This document shows positions 41,389 through 49,733 of a stretch of 49,800 bases of DNA, one piece after another. Position 1 is the stretch's first letter. The number at the start of each line of letters is the position of its first letter. The translations under genes were made by a program, and so were the position numbers. The notes under the pieces are model-generated. The model was not told where the DNA came from, made no database searches, and saw only the letters and a list, made by a program, of their open reading frames with translations. Origin of the DNA: Bacteroidota bacterium (lineage in GTDB: Bacteria; Bacteroidota; Bacteroidia; Flavobacteriales_D; Crocinitomicaceae); contig VGMY01000016.1 in the NCBI GenBank assembly GCA_016866255.1, positions 1 through 49,800 on the forward strand, given 5' to 3'.

Positions 41389-43926
41389 CTAGAAAAAAGC
41401 GGGGGGTCGACGAACCTCGACTTTCGCGTCTTTGAACAAGGAGGATGTATTGCGAATACTCAGTAAAAAGCTTTTATTCCCCCCTATAGGTGTCCAATAG
41501 AAACTAAGCGCCCAACAGTGCATATTACGGTTCAAGGAAACATTCATGTTGGTGATTTGCTGGGTTTTTACATCGATGTTCAGGTTCGTTGCTAAATTCC
41601 AACGCTTGGTAAAGGATACATCTCCACTCATAGCTAAGGTTTGAACGATCAGGTAGGTCGAAGAGTTTGTGGCGCTTTTGTTGGTGTTTGCTACCGCAGA
41701 AAAAACATGAGAAAGATTCATTTTCCACGGAATGTCAAAGTAGATGGCTTGTTCGGGATGTAAAGCGAAGTAGGCATAATCAGCATTCCACACTTGACTC
41801 AATTCTTCCTTTTTTTGTTCGAGGATATCTCGGCTTTTTTTAGGGCTTAATGTCACTGTGGTATTTAATCCTGCATTCATGAACCTGCCAACTCCCTGGC
41901 CATTTTGCCAAGCGAAAACTTTATTGGATTTTCCTGAACTTAAATTCCAAGCATAGGGGCTGTACGAGGCGTTGGCAACGAAATTCATCCAGCGAAAGGG
42001 GCTGACTCTGAGGTTTAAGGATAGGTCAGATAAGCCCATGGAATCTTTTAAAAAATCGTAATTACCACTCATTGAGAATTGATCAATGATTCGGATTTTT
42101 CGATAACCGCTTACCGTATCTTTATCTGATTTTATTTTGAGTTCTAAACTGTTATTGACTCCAAAATTCATGAACGAGGACGCCTGCGTGTTGCCCACAG
42201 CGTAAATGCTCCTTTCAAAGGGAGAAAACGTGATATTGCTTTGGTTTACCCCAACAGCTTTGCTGACAAGATTATTTAATTTGGGGACATATCTGTAGCC
42301 AATAGTAGGGGTCATCAGATGGCGCAGGATAGGTTTATTTTTACCGATTAATTTATAGTAACTGTAAAATACCGTAGTAGCGTTGATACTCGTATTGAAT
42401 TCATAAGCCGAACCAAACTTTTGTAGAGTATCCGTTGAAGTTGAATTTGTTGCTGCGGAATAGGTTTTGTCGATTTGTTGAAAGTTGAGTTTGTTGCCAA
42501 TGTTGGCATTTGGAGTAATTTTTATGGCGTTTTTAAATACTCCAATGGTTGTCTGTACGCCCATTCCGTGGTTAATCCCACGAAAGAAGGTGGAGTTTAT
42601 GCTCCGGTAATCAAAACTTTGTAGTAAACTATCGGCAAACGTGCTTTTATTTTGCATTTCGAAGTTGTAGGTAATGCCCAAACGTTGAAGAGCTTTTCCC
42701 CATTCGCTTTTCGGAAACGAAATGAATTTTTGAAAGGGGAATACACGGGTAACGTTGACATTAAAAACAGGAGCAATTAAGGCGATATTTTGGGCGAGGG
42801 AATTCTGCCTAACCGAAATTTTCGTTCCCATTGTTAATGGCTTACCGGGAAAAATTCTACTGAGGTTGATGTCGGAATTAAATGTATTATTAAAGTATTC
42901 CGGATTAATGGGATCAGGATTGTTTTTTGCCGTATTGTCGGAAATGAAATTCACATTTGAATTGAACTGCCATAAGGGGTTCGACTTCTGCTGTTTGCTG
43001 TGAGACCACGTTAAGGTAACCTTATTGTTCTTGCTGTAATTTGGAAAACCGTTGTTGAATTGCTGTATACCAAGTCCGAGTCTTCCACTATATCCGTAAC
43101 GTTTGGCATAATCTAACTCGTTGCGCAACCCCCAACTGCCCCTGCTGTAAAAATTAGCATAAACCGCGGTTTGAATTCGATCGTTAATAGGAATAAAATA
43201 CCCCAAATTTTGAAAGCCGAAACCAAAGGGGGAAGAAGGAATAATTTCCGGGAACAAAATTCCGCGATTCCTTTCCTTTTGTTGAGGAATGAATGCGAAA
43301 GGTAAGCCAAACGGGGTTGGTATTCCGCTTATCCATAGATTCATGGGCCCTGTAACGATCCGTTGTTCGGGAATGACAACTCCCCGAGAAAGTTGAAAGT
43401 GATAATGAGGTTCTGCTTGGTCGCAGGTAGTTAATTTTCCTTTTTTCAGGTGCATATCTTCCGTTGGGTAGCGTTTCGCTACACCCATGTAGAAATAGAG
43501 CTCATCTTGTTTGACGTTGAGCGATTCCAGATAGACTTTTTTGGTAGACGTATTAATGCGCAACTTTTTACAGGTTAAGGTTTCCGCTCCCTCATTTAAC
43601 TCCGGAAATTCACATTCCTCACCCTTTGCATTGGTTATTGATGAGGCTTCAATTTCGTTGTTGGCCAGATCGATGATGATTAATCCCGACTTCATACGGG
43701 TAGTTTGGGTTTCTACATACGCCCCACCGTACAAATAAGCGCGCTTTGTTTTAACATCATAGTAACTTGAGTCACGCGACCCGTATCGAATTATTTCATC
43801 GAGGCTTGATTGGTCTCGGTACAACGTATCCACTATAATTCCTTGGCTGTGCAGTGACGAAAACCTTATTAACACTCCAACGAAGAAAAAAAAACGGATT
43901 GGCATAAATTTGGTTAAGCGTAGCAT
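41389..43926 (-). CDS. lptD: LptD-like LPS assembly outer membrane protein
   Basis: An 845 aa protein with a signal peptide near residues 8-28. The N-terminal part (about 45-170) resembles the OstA/LptD jelly roll (YYDVKTKRAYLYGGAYVET; LRINTSTKKVYLESL). The long remainder is a beta-barrel with many aromatic-ended strands and marks such as YHFQLSRGVVIPEQRIVTGPMNLWI, RGILFPEIIPSSPFGFGFQNLGYF and GWRN-like LRNELDYAKRYGY. LptD, with the lipoprotein LptE, inserts LPS into the outer leaflet. The start at 43926 lies 17 nt from the divergent amidase start, so each promoter must overlap the other gene; an internal start at 43905 is possible. Confidence 0.82.
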   Translation of the reverse strand: MLRLTKFMPIRFFFFVGVLIRFSSLHSQGIIVDTLYRDQSSLDEIIRYGSRDSSYYDVKTKRAYLYGGAYVETQTTRMKSGLIIIDLANNEIEASSITNAKGEECEFPELNEGAETLTCKKLRINTSTKKVYLESLNVKQDELYFYMGVAKRYPTEDMHLKKGKLTTCDQAEPHYHFQLSRGVVIPEQRIVTGPMNLWISGIPTPFGLPFAFIPQQKERNRGILFPEIIPSSPFGFGFQNLGYFIPINDRIQTAVYANFYSRGSWGLRNELDYAKRYGYSGRLGLGIQQFNNGFPNYSKNNKVTLTWSHSKQQKSNPLWQFNSNVNFISDNTAKNNPDPINPEYFNNTFNSDINLSRIFPGKPLTMGTKISVRQNSLAQNIALIAPVFNVNVTRVFPFQKFISFPKSEWGKALQRLGITYNFEMQNKSTFADSLLQSFDYRSINSTFFRGINHGMGVQTTIGVFKNAIKITPNANIGNKLNFQQIDKTYSAATNSTSTDTLQKFGSAYEFNTSINATTVFYSYYKLIGKNKPILRHLMTPTIGYRYVPKLNNLVSKAVGVNQSNITFSPFERSIYAVGNTQASSFMNFGVNNSLELKIKSDKDTVSGYRKIRIIDQFSMSGNYDFLKDSMGLSDLSLNLRVSPFRWMNFVANASYSPYAWNLSSGKSNKVFAWQNGQGVGRFMNAGLNTTVTLSPKKSRDILEQKKEELSQVWNADYAYFALHPEQAIYFDIPWKMNLSHVFSAVANTNKSATNSSTYLIVQTLAMSGDVSFTKRWNLATNLNIDVKTQQITNMNVSLNRNMHCWALSFYWTPIGGNKSFLLSIRNTSSLFKDAKVEVRRPPAFF

Positions 43927-43927
43927 G

Positions 43928-43935
43928 TACTTTCG
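43928..43935 (+). promoter_or_regulatory. Possible amidase promoter -7 box (TACTTTCG)
   Basis: TACTTTCG, one base from TAnnTTTG, lies 8 nt before the ATG at 43944 in the 17 nt gap between divergent genes. Confidence 0.45.
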
Positions 43936-43943
43936 AACACACT

Positions 43944-45089
43944 ATGCAGCATATTACAAAACTATTAAAAAAAGGCCGCAACTCAAGCCTTGTACCCCTC
44001 CTCTGCTTCATATCTATGGCTCTTGTCCCATTCCTTTCCTTCAATCAAACAACTGCAAAACTTAAAACAGTCGTAATTGACGCAGGACATGGCGGAAAGG
44101 ATCCTGGGTGTCACGGCGGTTATTCGAATGAGAAAGATGTCTGCTTGTCCATGGCGCTAAAGTTGGGAAAATTAATCCAAGAGTCTTTTCCGGAAGTTAG
44201 CGTTAAATATACCCGGGAAACGGACGTGTTTATTGAGTTAATAGAACGAGCAAATATTGCCAATCGCGTTAATGCCGATTTATTCATTTGCATTCATGCC
44301 AATGCGGGAAGCACAACGGCATATGGAACGGAGTCCTATGTACTCGGTCTACACCGAACAGAATCTCAAAAAAAAGTGATGGAGCGTGAAAACTCCATTA
44401 TTTCATTGGAAGATGACAAAGGGGCGAAATATAAAGAGTTCGATCTAACCCCTGACGCGATGATTGCGATACAATTACAACAAAACGTAAATCTCAATAA
44501 TGCCATAAAATTTGCCAGCGCCCTTCAACAAGAATTCAAAACCATTGGACGCAGCGACAGGGGAGTAAAACAAGCTGGTTTTTTGGTGCTGTATAAAACG
44601 GCTATGCCGAGTGTTTTAATTGAAACAGGATTTTTAACCAACCCTACCGAGGAGGCTTTTATTGGTAAAACGGACGGACAAGACAAAATGTCTAAAGCCA
44701 TGTTTAACGCATTCAAAAGCTACAAACTAAGTTATGAAGGAAAAACTCAGGCAGCGCCAAAAAACGATACTCCCAAACCGGTACCATCCCTCAAGACGGA
44801 TTCAAGTCAAATCCTTCTTGCCTCTGACGTTTTTTTCAGTGTTCAAGTGATATCCTCGGTGGATCGCCTCGAACTTTCCTCCGCCAAATTTAAAGGTGAA
44901 AAAGTGTATGAGTACTCCCAAGATAATTTATACAAGTATTACACGGGAATTTTCGTTAAAGATTTAGAGGCTGCGAAAAAACATAAGCTGCTGATGCAAG
45001 AAAAAGGATTTTCGAGTGCTTTTGTTATTGCTTTCTCGCAAGGAGAACGCGTTAGTATTGAAAAAGCCATTAAATTAGCAGAAAAATAA
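43944..45089 (+). CDS. N-acetylmuramoyl-L-alanine amidase with SPOR-like domain
   Basis: A 381 aa exported enzyme (hydrophobic signal about 14-33) that cleaves the bond between muramic acid and the peptide in peptidoglycan. The amidase_3 domain (about 40-255) shows the zinc ligands His49 (VVIDAGHGG), Glu63 (SNEKD) and His118 (CIHANAG), and the catalytic Glu227 (LIETGFL). Residues about 255-300 form a proline/serine/threonine linker. The C-terminal 80 residues resemble a SPOR domain (FFSVQVISS ... YKYYTGIF ... KHKLLMQEKGFSSAFVIAF), which binds denuded glycan at division sites. This is the AmiC-type layout of Bacteroidota. The mlaD-like gene follows after 3 nt. Confidence 0.93.
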   Translation: MQHITKLLKKGRNSSLVPLLCFISMALVPFLSFNQTTAKLKTVVIDAGHGGKDPGCHGGYSNEKDVCLSMALKLGKLIQESFPEVSVKYTRETDVFIELIERANIANRVNADLFICIHANAGSTTAYGTESYVLGLHRTESQKKVMERENSIISLEDDKGAKYKEFDLTPDAMIAIQLQQNVNLNNAIKFASALQQEFKTIGRSDRGVKQAGFLVLYKTAMPSVLIETGFLTNPTEEAFIGKTDGQDKMSKAMFNAFKSYKLSYEGKTQAAPKNDTPKPVPSLKTDSSQILLASDVFFSVQVISSVDRLELSSAKFKGEKVYEYSQDNLYKYYTGIFVKDLEAAKKHKLLMQEKGFSSAFVIAFSQGERVSIEKAIKLAEK

Positions 45090-45092
45090 ACG

Positions 45093-46130
45093 TTGAGGCT
45101 TTCAAAAGAATTTAAGGCCGGATTAGTTGCCCTTCTGTCCATCGTACTGTTGGTGATTGGTATAAACTTTCTTAAGGGATACAGCCTTTTTGGAGGGGAT
45201 AACACTTATCATTCGTATTATGCAAATTCAGGGCAGCTAATGGTTTCGAGTAACGTGACCTTGAACGGTGTGGTTATTGGAAAAGTACTGGATATTGACA
45301 ACATTCCTAAAAACCCCGAGCCCCGACGTGTACGGATAAAATTCAGTGTCAGCGAATCCAATATCAAATTACCAAAAGGAACGACCATTGAATTGGGTTC
45401 GCTCGATTTATTGACAAAAGGGCTCATTGTAAATTATCCAAATTCCGATCGTCAAGGATACTATCATTCAGGGGACGAAATTCCGGGAACTTTGGCAGCG
45501 GATATGTTTTCTCAGGTTAAGCAATATGCCGACCCCATTTCTCAAAAATTACAATCTTTGATCATTCATATTGATGATATGGTGAACTCACTCTCTGGGA
45601 TTTTTGATAAAAGTGGGACGAATGATATCACAGCGAGCATTCGTGAGTTGAAGTCCACAATCAAGAATATAGGTGAATTGGCAAAAGAAACCACGTCCTT
45701 TATTTCAGAGGAAAAAGTTCAATTCACCAAAATAATGGACCATGTGGAAAGCATTACCCGAAATATCAAAAATAGCAACGAGGCGATCGCAAAGGTGATC
45801 GGGAATTCGGGGAAAATTGCAGAGGATTTAGTCAATGCGGATTTTAAAGGCACCTTACTTGAAGCACAAACGACCATAAAAAAACTCAACTTTGTGCTGG
45901 AGGACATTAATCAAGGAAAAGGAACATTAGGGAAATTGGTCAAGGATGAAAAATTATATTCTGAGCTGGTTGAAACAAGCAATAAATTGCAAGAGCTCGT
46001 TGATGATATTAAAGTCAATCCCGGACGGTACATTCATATTTCTGCGCTCGGCCGAAAAACCAAAGGATTTGGCCTGACCAACCAACAAGAAAATAAATTA
46101 AAGAAAATCTTAGATTCAATTCCGGATTAG
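45093..46130 (+). CDS. MlaD family (MCE domain) lipid-transport protein
   Basis: A 345 aa protein with an N-terminal membrane anchor (RLSKEFKAGLVALLSIVLLV). It has an MCE domain (about 38-115: YYANSGQLMVSSNVTLNGVVIGKVLDI; VRIKFSVSESNIKLPKGTTIEL; LDLLTKGLIVNYP), then long helical and coiled-coil segments (about 150-320). MCE proteins form rings or tunnels that carry lipids between membranes, usually with an ABC ATPase and MlaE-type permease that are not in this window. The start is TTG at 45093, 3 nt after the amidase stop; the conserved N-terminal motif begins immediately, so no later start fits. It is probably co-translated with the amidase. Confidence 0.9.
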   Translation: MRLSKEFKAGLVALLSIVLLVIGINFLKGYSLFGGDNTYHSYYANSGQLMVSSNVTLNGVVIGKVLDIDNIPKNPEPRRVRIKFSVSESNIKLPKGTTIELGSLDLLTKGLIVNYPNSDRQGYYHSGDEIPGTLAADMFSQVKQYADPISQKLQSLIIHIDDMVNSLSGIFDKSGTNDITASIRELKSTIKNIGELAKETTSFISEEKVQFTKIMDHVESITRNIKNSNEAIAKVIGNSGKIAEDLVNADFKGTLLEAQTTIKKLNFVLEDINQGKGTLGKLVKDEKLYSELVETSNKLQELVDDIKVNPGRYIHISALGRKTKGFGLTNQQENKLKKILDSIPD

Positions 46131-46131
46131 C

Positions 46132-47439
46132 ATGACATTGTCGGCATGTATTTTTACATTGATTTTCCTCTTCTCCTTGGGTTTATTCGCTTGGAGAATG
46201 AAGTCGATTTTAGCACAAATTAAATTGGGACGACATACCAGCCGAAATAATCGTGGGAGAGATCGGTTAAAAACGATGTTACTCGTGGCCTTTGGTCAAA
46301 AAAAGATGTTCAATCGACCCTTAGTGGCAGTTCTCCATTTCATCTTTTATGTGGCGTTCATAATAACCCAAATTGAGTTATTGGAGGTATTCATTGACGG
46401 ATTCTCAGGAAGTCATCGTTTTTTTTGGCGCGAAGGATTTGAGGGTTTCTATGTCTTTGTGATCAGTTCTATTGAAGTTTTATCAATTCTCACATTCGTA
46501 GCAACTCTGATTTTCCTAGCCCGTCGTAACCTGCTCAAAATTCCGCGGTTTACGATGGCTGAATTAAAGGGCTGGCCCAGGAGGGATGCCAACTTGATTT
46601 TAGGGTTTGAATTATTGCTTATTTTTTTCATTTTTACCATGAACACAGCGGACGAAGCGGATAAGACCTTGCGTTCTGGAGTTGGTTATGGTTTTGCCCT
46701 TAGTCAATACCTTGGGCCTTTATTTTTCTCCCGAGTTCACAGTTCTGAAACGCTTCATTCGATTGCTTTAGTGGGGTGGTGGGGGCATTTATTGATGGTT
46801 TTTGTTTTTTTGAACTATTTGCCCTATTCAAAACACTTACATATTTTAATGGCTTTCCCAACGACCTATTATTCGAACCTGGAGGCTAAAGGTAAATTCT
46901 CGAACATGGAAAGTGTCGAGAAGGAGGTGAAGATGATGCTCGACCCTGGAGCAGACCCTTACGCTGCACCTGCTAGCGATACTCCGTTGCAACGTTTTGG
47001 TGCGAAGGATGTTCAAGACCTTACTTGGAAACAATTATTAGACGCTTATGCTTGTACCGAGTGCGGGAGGTGCTCTTCAGTGTGTCCGGCGAATCAAACG
47101 GGTAAATTGCTCTCTCCACGAAAAATTATGATGGATACTCGGGACCGCTTGAGCGAAGTTGGAAAGAACAAGATGAATCTCGAGGACGGTAAATCACTCT
47201 TGGGCGATTACATTTCCCCCGAAGAATTATGGGCATGTACAAGCTGCAACGCTTGCGTGCAAGAATGCCCCGTAAACATCGACCCCTTATCCATCATCAT
47301 TGATTTGCGGAGATTCCTCGTTATGGAAGAATCAAAAATGCCAACTGAATTAACAGGAATGCTTACAAATATTGAGAATAACGGCGCTCCTTGGCAGTTT
47401 GCTCCAACAGACAGATTAAATTGGGCAAATGAAGAATGA
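46132..47439 (+). CDS. Membrane-bound (Fe-S) protein, HdrD/NarI-like electron transfer component
   Basis: A 435 aa protein with five or more membrane helices in the first 240 residues, followed by a cytoplasmic ferredoxin-like domain. Two 4Fe-4S motifs are visible: C308-TE-C311-GR-C314-SSV-C318-P and C369-TS-C372-NA-C375-VQE-C379-P. Histidines such as those in LHFIFY, LVGWWGHLL and YSKHLHIL may bind heme, as in NarI-type subunits. Together with the CCG-domain protein two genes downstream it resembles a split heterodisulfide reductase/glycolate oxidase-type complex that passes electrons between a quinone and a cytosolic partner. The 3' end overlaps the next gene by 11 nt. Confidence 0.88.
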   Translation: MTLSACIFTLIFLFSLGLFAWRMKSILAQIKLGRHTSRNNRGRDRLKTMLLVAFGQKKMFNRPLVAVLHFIFYVAFIITQIELLEVFIDGFSGSHRFFWREGFEGFYVFVISSIEVLSILTFVATLIFLARRNLLKIPRFTMAELKGWPRRDANLILGFELLLIFFIFTMNTADEADKTLRSGVGYGFALSQYLGPLFFSRVHSSETLHSIALVGWWGHLLMVFVFLNYLPYSKHLHILMAFPTTYYSNLEAKGKFSNMESVEKEVKMMLDPGADPYAAPASDTPLQRFGAKDVQDLTWKQLLDAYACTECGRCSSVCPANQTGKLLSPRKIMMDTRDRLSEVGKNKMNLEDGKSLLGDYISPEELWACTSCNACVQECPVNIDPLSIIIDLRRFLVMEESKMPTELTGMLTNIENNGAPWQFAPTDRLNWANEE

Positions 47440-47854
47440 TATACAACTAATTGATTTGATGCAAGATGGAAAGCAATTATCTCCAGTACTTCCAAAACAC
47501 ATCAAAAATTATTTGATTGATATTGATGGAACGATTTGCGATGATATTCCCAATGAAGAACCGGAACGTATGACAACGGCTGAATTATATCCAGATGCTT
47601 TGGTAACGATAAATGATTGGTTTGAGCAAGGCCACATCATCACGTTCTTTACTTCACGTTTAGAAGAACATAGAGCCGTAACGGAGGAATGGCTGAACAA
47701 ACATGGGTTTAAATATCACGGAATGTTGATGGGTAAACCGCGTGGAGGAAACTACCATTGGATTGACAATCACATTGTTCGTGCTACGAGATACACTGGG
47801 AAGTTCACGCATTTGAAAGATAGGGTAGCAAATATTCAAGTTTTTGAGGAATAA
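47429..47854 (+). CDS. HAD-like phosphatase family protein
   Basis: A 141 aa protein. The motif YLIDIDGTICDD gives the HAD nucleophile pair Asp31 and Asp33, and FFTSRLEEHRAVTEEWLNKHGF contains the motif II serine/threonine. GKPRGGNYHWIDNH and a late basic residue complete a short HAD fold without a large cap. Bacteroidota genes of this type are often called phosphoheptose isomerase in databases, but the motifs support a HAD phosphatase. It lies between two Fe-S protein genes, with an 11 nt overlap upstream and no gap downstream. Confidence 0.83.
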   Translation: MKNDIQLIDLMQDGKQLSPVLPKHIKNYLIDIDGTICDDIPNEEPERMTTAELYPDALVTINDWFEQGHIITFFTSRLEEHRAVTEEWLNKHGFKYHGMLMGKPRGGNYHWIDNHIVRATRYTGKFTHLKDRVANIQVFEE

Positions 47855-48646
47855 ATGATGAGTTTGAAAGTACCAACAATGGCAGAAATGCTTGCAAATG
47901 GCGAAAGTGTTGACGTGTTATTTTGGGTGGGTTGCGCAGGTAGTTTTGACGATCGTGCTAAAAAAATAACCAAAGCCATTGCTAATATTCTTATGCACTG
48001 TAAAGTGAAGTTTGCCGTATTGGGAACTGAAGAGTCTTGCACCGGTGATCCCGCCCGAAGGGCGGGAAATGAATTCACCTTTCAAATGCAAGCCCAGATG
48101 AACATTCAAGTCCTTAACGGTTATGAGGTTAAACGAATTGTAACGGGCTGTCCACATTGCTTCAATACGCTTAAAAATGAATACCCTGAGTTGGGGGGGA
48201 ATTACGAGGTGCTCCATCACACCCAGTTAATTCAGGATTTAATCAATACGGGTAAACTTGCCTTAGAAGGAGGTGCCACATTTAAAGGAAAGAAAATTAC
48301 GTTCCACGATCCGTGCTACCTCGGAAGAGCCAATGAGGTTTACGAGGCGCCAAGAGCCTTAATTGAAAAGCTCGACGGTGAATTAGTGGAAATGAAGCGT
48401 TGTAAATCCAACGGGCTTTGTTGCGGCGCAGGCGGTGCTCAGATGTTCAAAGAGGCTGAGCGCGGGAATAAGGAAATTAATATTGAGCGTACCGAAGATG
48501 TCCTAGCGGCCAATGCGCAAATTGTTGCAACGGGTTGTCCTTTTTGCAATACCATGATGACCGACGGGGTCAAGAATTTTAATAAAGAAGCCGAAATTCA
48601 GGTACTTGATGTAGCAGAGTTAATTGCTCAAGCGGCAGACCTTTAA
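47855..48646 (+). CDS. CCG domain (Fe-S)-binding protein, HdrB/GlpC-like
   Basis: A 263 aa cytoplasmic protein with two CCG domains. Cysteine motifs include FWVGCAGSF, EESCTGDPARRAGNEF, TGCPHCFNTLKNEYP (first unit), FHDPCYLGR, and GLCCGAGGAQMF with ATGCPFCNTMM (second unit). CCG domains bind special 4Fe-4S clusters and act in heterodisulfide reductases and glycolate oxidase-type complexes. The likely partner is the membrane Fe-S protein at 46132, from which it is separated only by the HAD-like gene. The natural electron acceptor is unknown. Confidence 0.9.
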   Translation: MMSLKVPTMAEMLANGESVDVLFWVGCAGSFDDRAKKITKAIANILMHCKVKFAVLGTEESCTGDPARRAGNEFTFQMQAQMNIQVLNGYEVKRIVTGCPHCFNTLKNEYPELGGNYEVLHHTQLIQDLINTGKLALEGGATFKGKKITFHDPCYLGRANEVYEAPRALIEKLDGELVEMKRCKSNGLCCGAGGAQMFKEAERGNKEINIERTEDVLAANAQIVATGCPFCNTMMTDGVKNFNKEAEIQVLDVAELIAQAADL

Positions 48647-48654
48647 GCCATGTT

Positions 48655-49047
48655 ATGGATTTAAGAACTTGGATTTTTGTCGCCAATCGCAAACTTACCG
48701 CCATAGAATCAGCGCAGGTGGAAAATGCGCTTCAAGATTTTGTGGGGACCTGGTCTTCTCACGGCACCCCGTTGAAAGCCTCCGCTTTTTGTTTTGAACA
48801 AGCAGCGATTGTGGTTTCGGCAGACGAGTTCGTTGCCAAAGCATCGGGTTGTTCCATGGATAAAATCACGCATTTAGTTCGAGCATTAGGACAACAATTA
48901 AACGTTGACTTTTTTGACCGTTTCAATGTGTTGTCCAAGGAAGACAACAGTTGGAACATTGTTCGATATTCCCAAGAAATCCATGCCCAATGCATCAGTG
49001 CCTCTATGGTATCTTTAGAGGAGTTCAATAAAAAAGCCGGGAATTAA
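48655..49047 (+). CDS. Conserved small protein of Bacteroidota (often mislabelled 'ABC transporter ATPase')
   Basis: A 130 aa soluble protein with no Walker motifs, so the ATPase label seen in databases for relatives is not supported here. The family pattern is visible: TWIFVANRKL near the start, then FVGTWSSHGTPLKASAF, SGCSMDKITHLVRALGQQLNVDFFDRFNV and a C-terminal EEFNKKAG. It follows the CCG-domain gene by 8 nt and is probably the last gene of that operon. The stop codon lies within the terminator stem. Function unknown. Confidence 0.8.
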   Translation: MDLRTWIFVANRKLTAIESAQVENALQDFVGTWSSHGTPLKASAFCFEQAAIVVSADEFVAKASGCSMDKITHLVRALGQQLNVDFFDRFNVLSKEDNSWNIVRYSQEIHAQCISASMVSLEEFNKKAGN

Positions 49048-49066
49048 AATTCCCGGCTCCCCTTTT
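49035..49066. terminator. Bidirectional Rho-independent terminator between convergent genes
   Basis: A 10 bp perfect stem (AGCCGGGAAT at 49035-49044 with ATTCCCGGCT at 49049-49058) with a four-base loop is followed by CCCC and a T run to 49066. It is preceded by an A run (49030-49035) that becomes a T run on the other strand. The stop codon of the plus-strand gene (TAA 49045-49047) is in the loop. Confidence 0.88.
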
Positions 49067-49079
49067 TTAATTGGCCTAA

Positions 49080-49649
49080 TTATTTGTTGCCAAAAATCAC
49101 AACCAACGCGTGAATTAATCCTGGTAACCCGCAAAGTAAGGTTAGAATCAAATTCGTAGTTACACGATTCGTCCAACTTCCTTCGTATAGGTACATGGAG
49201 ATTGTGGTTCCAAACGGCACAAAAAATATAAGTAAAATATATACCCAATTTTCAGTGTGTTTTGAGCTACTCGCTTTTGCTTCATCTAACTTTAGCTTAG
49301 CCATAATGCGCTCTGCCTTTTTGTTCATTTTTAATGCAGCTACGGCATTCGTTTGATTTCCCTTCACCGTTTTCACAATCTGTGTTTTAAGCATTGGTGA
49401 ATTAGCCTCTGCGTTAGCTTCTACGCGCATATTTTCGACCAAGGAAACAACTGGCTCATTCTGAACTGTTTGTAATGTTGAATTGGTTTGATTCGGCATT
49501 GGAGCTGAAGCTACCTCCTCGTTGATAAATGCTGATTGCTTCTTTTTATCAAAAGAAACGCGGTATCCCCATCGGTCAATGCGCTTGCTTACGGTGCAAG
49601 ATACGGCCACTCCAACTAAAGCTACCCAAAGTACATTTTTCATTTTCAT
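49080..49649 (-). CDS. Lipoprotein with C-terminal Pmp3/YqaE membrane domain
   Basis: A 189 aa protein. The N-terminal signal sequence ends with a lipobox-like AVSC (about residues 15-18), so the chain is probably lipidated. Residues about 30-130 are a low-complexity, asparagine/glutamine/alanine-rich region ending in a charged helix (KMNKKAERIMAKLKLDEAK). The last 55 residues form two membrane helices with the Pmp3/YqaE/UPF0057 pattern (FFVPFGTTISMYLYEG; NLILTLLCGLPGLIHALVVIFG). The fusion of a lipoprotein start and a Pmp3 domain is unusual; Pmp3 domains affect membrane potential and stress tolerance in other organisms. Two ATGs (49649, 49643) are possible starts. Confidence 0.82.
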   Translation of the reverse strand: MKMKNVLWVALVGVAVSCTVSKRIDRWGYRVSFDKKKQSAFINEEVASAPMPNQTNSTLQTVQNEPVVSLVENMRVEANAEANSPMLKTQIVKTVKGNQTNAVAALKMNKKAERIMAKLKLDEAKASSSKHTENWVYILLIFFVPFGTTISMYLYEGSWTNRVTTNLILTLLCGLPGLIHALVVIFGNK

Positions 49650-49671
49650 AATTTAAAGATTTAGAGTTTCT

Positions 49672-49679
49672 CGAAAATA
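49672..49679 (-). promoter_or_regulatory. Possible promoter -7 box variant (TATTTTCG)
   Basis: On the minus strand TATTTTCG, a TAnnTTCG variant, lies 22 nt before the ATG of the Pmp3-domain lipoprotein. Confidence 0.35.
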
Positions 49680-49733
49680 AACAATTATTTCGAAGGTTGA
49701 ACGTATTTTATGTTTTACCCATAATTTTACCTC

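Noticed and set aside
48049-48067. Strong hairpin TCCCGCCC-GAA-GGGCGGGA inside the CCG-domain gene
   Set aside because: It encodes the conserved GDPARRAGN segment of the family, so the base pairing is explained by the protein sequence; there is no T run.
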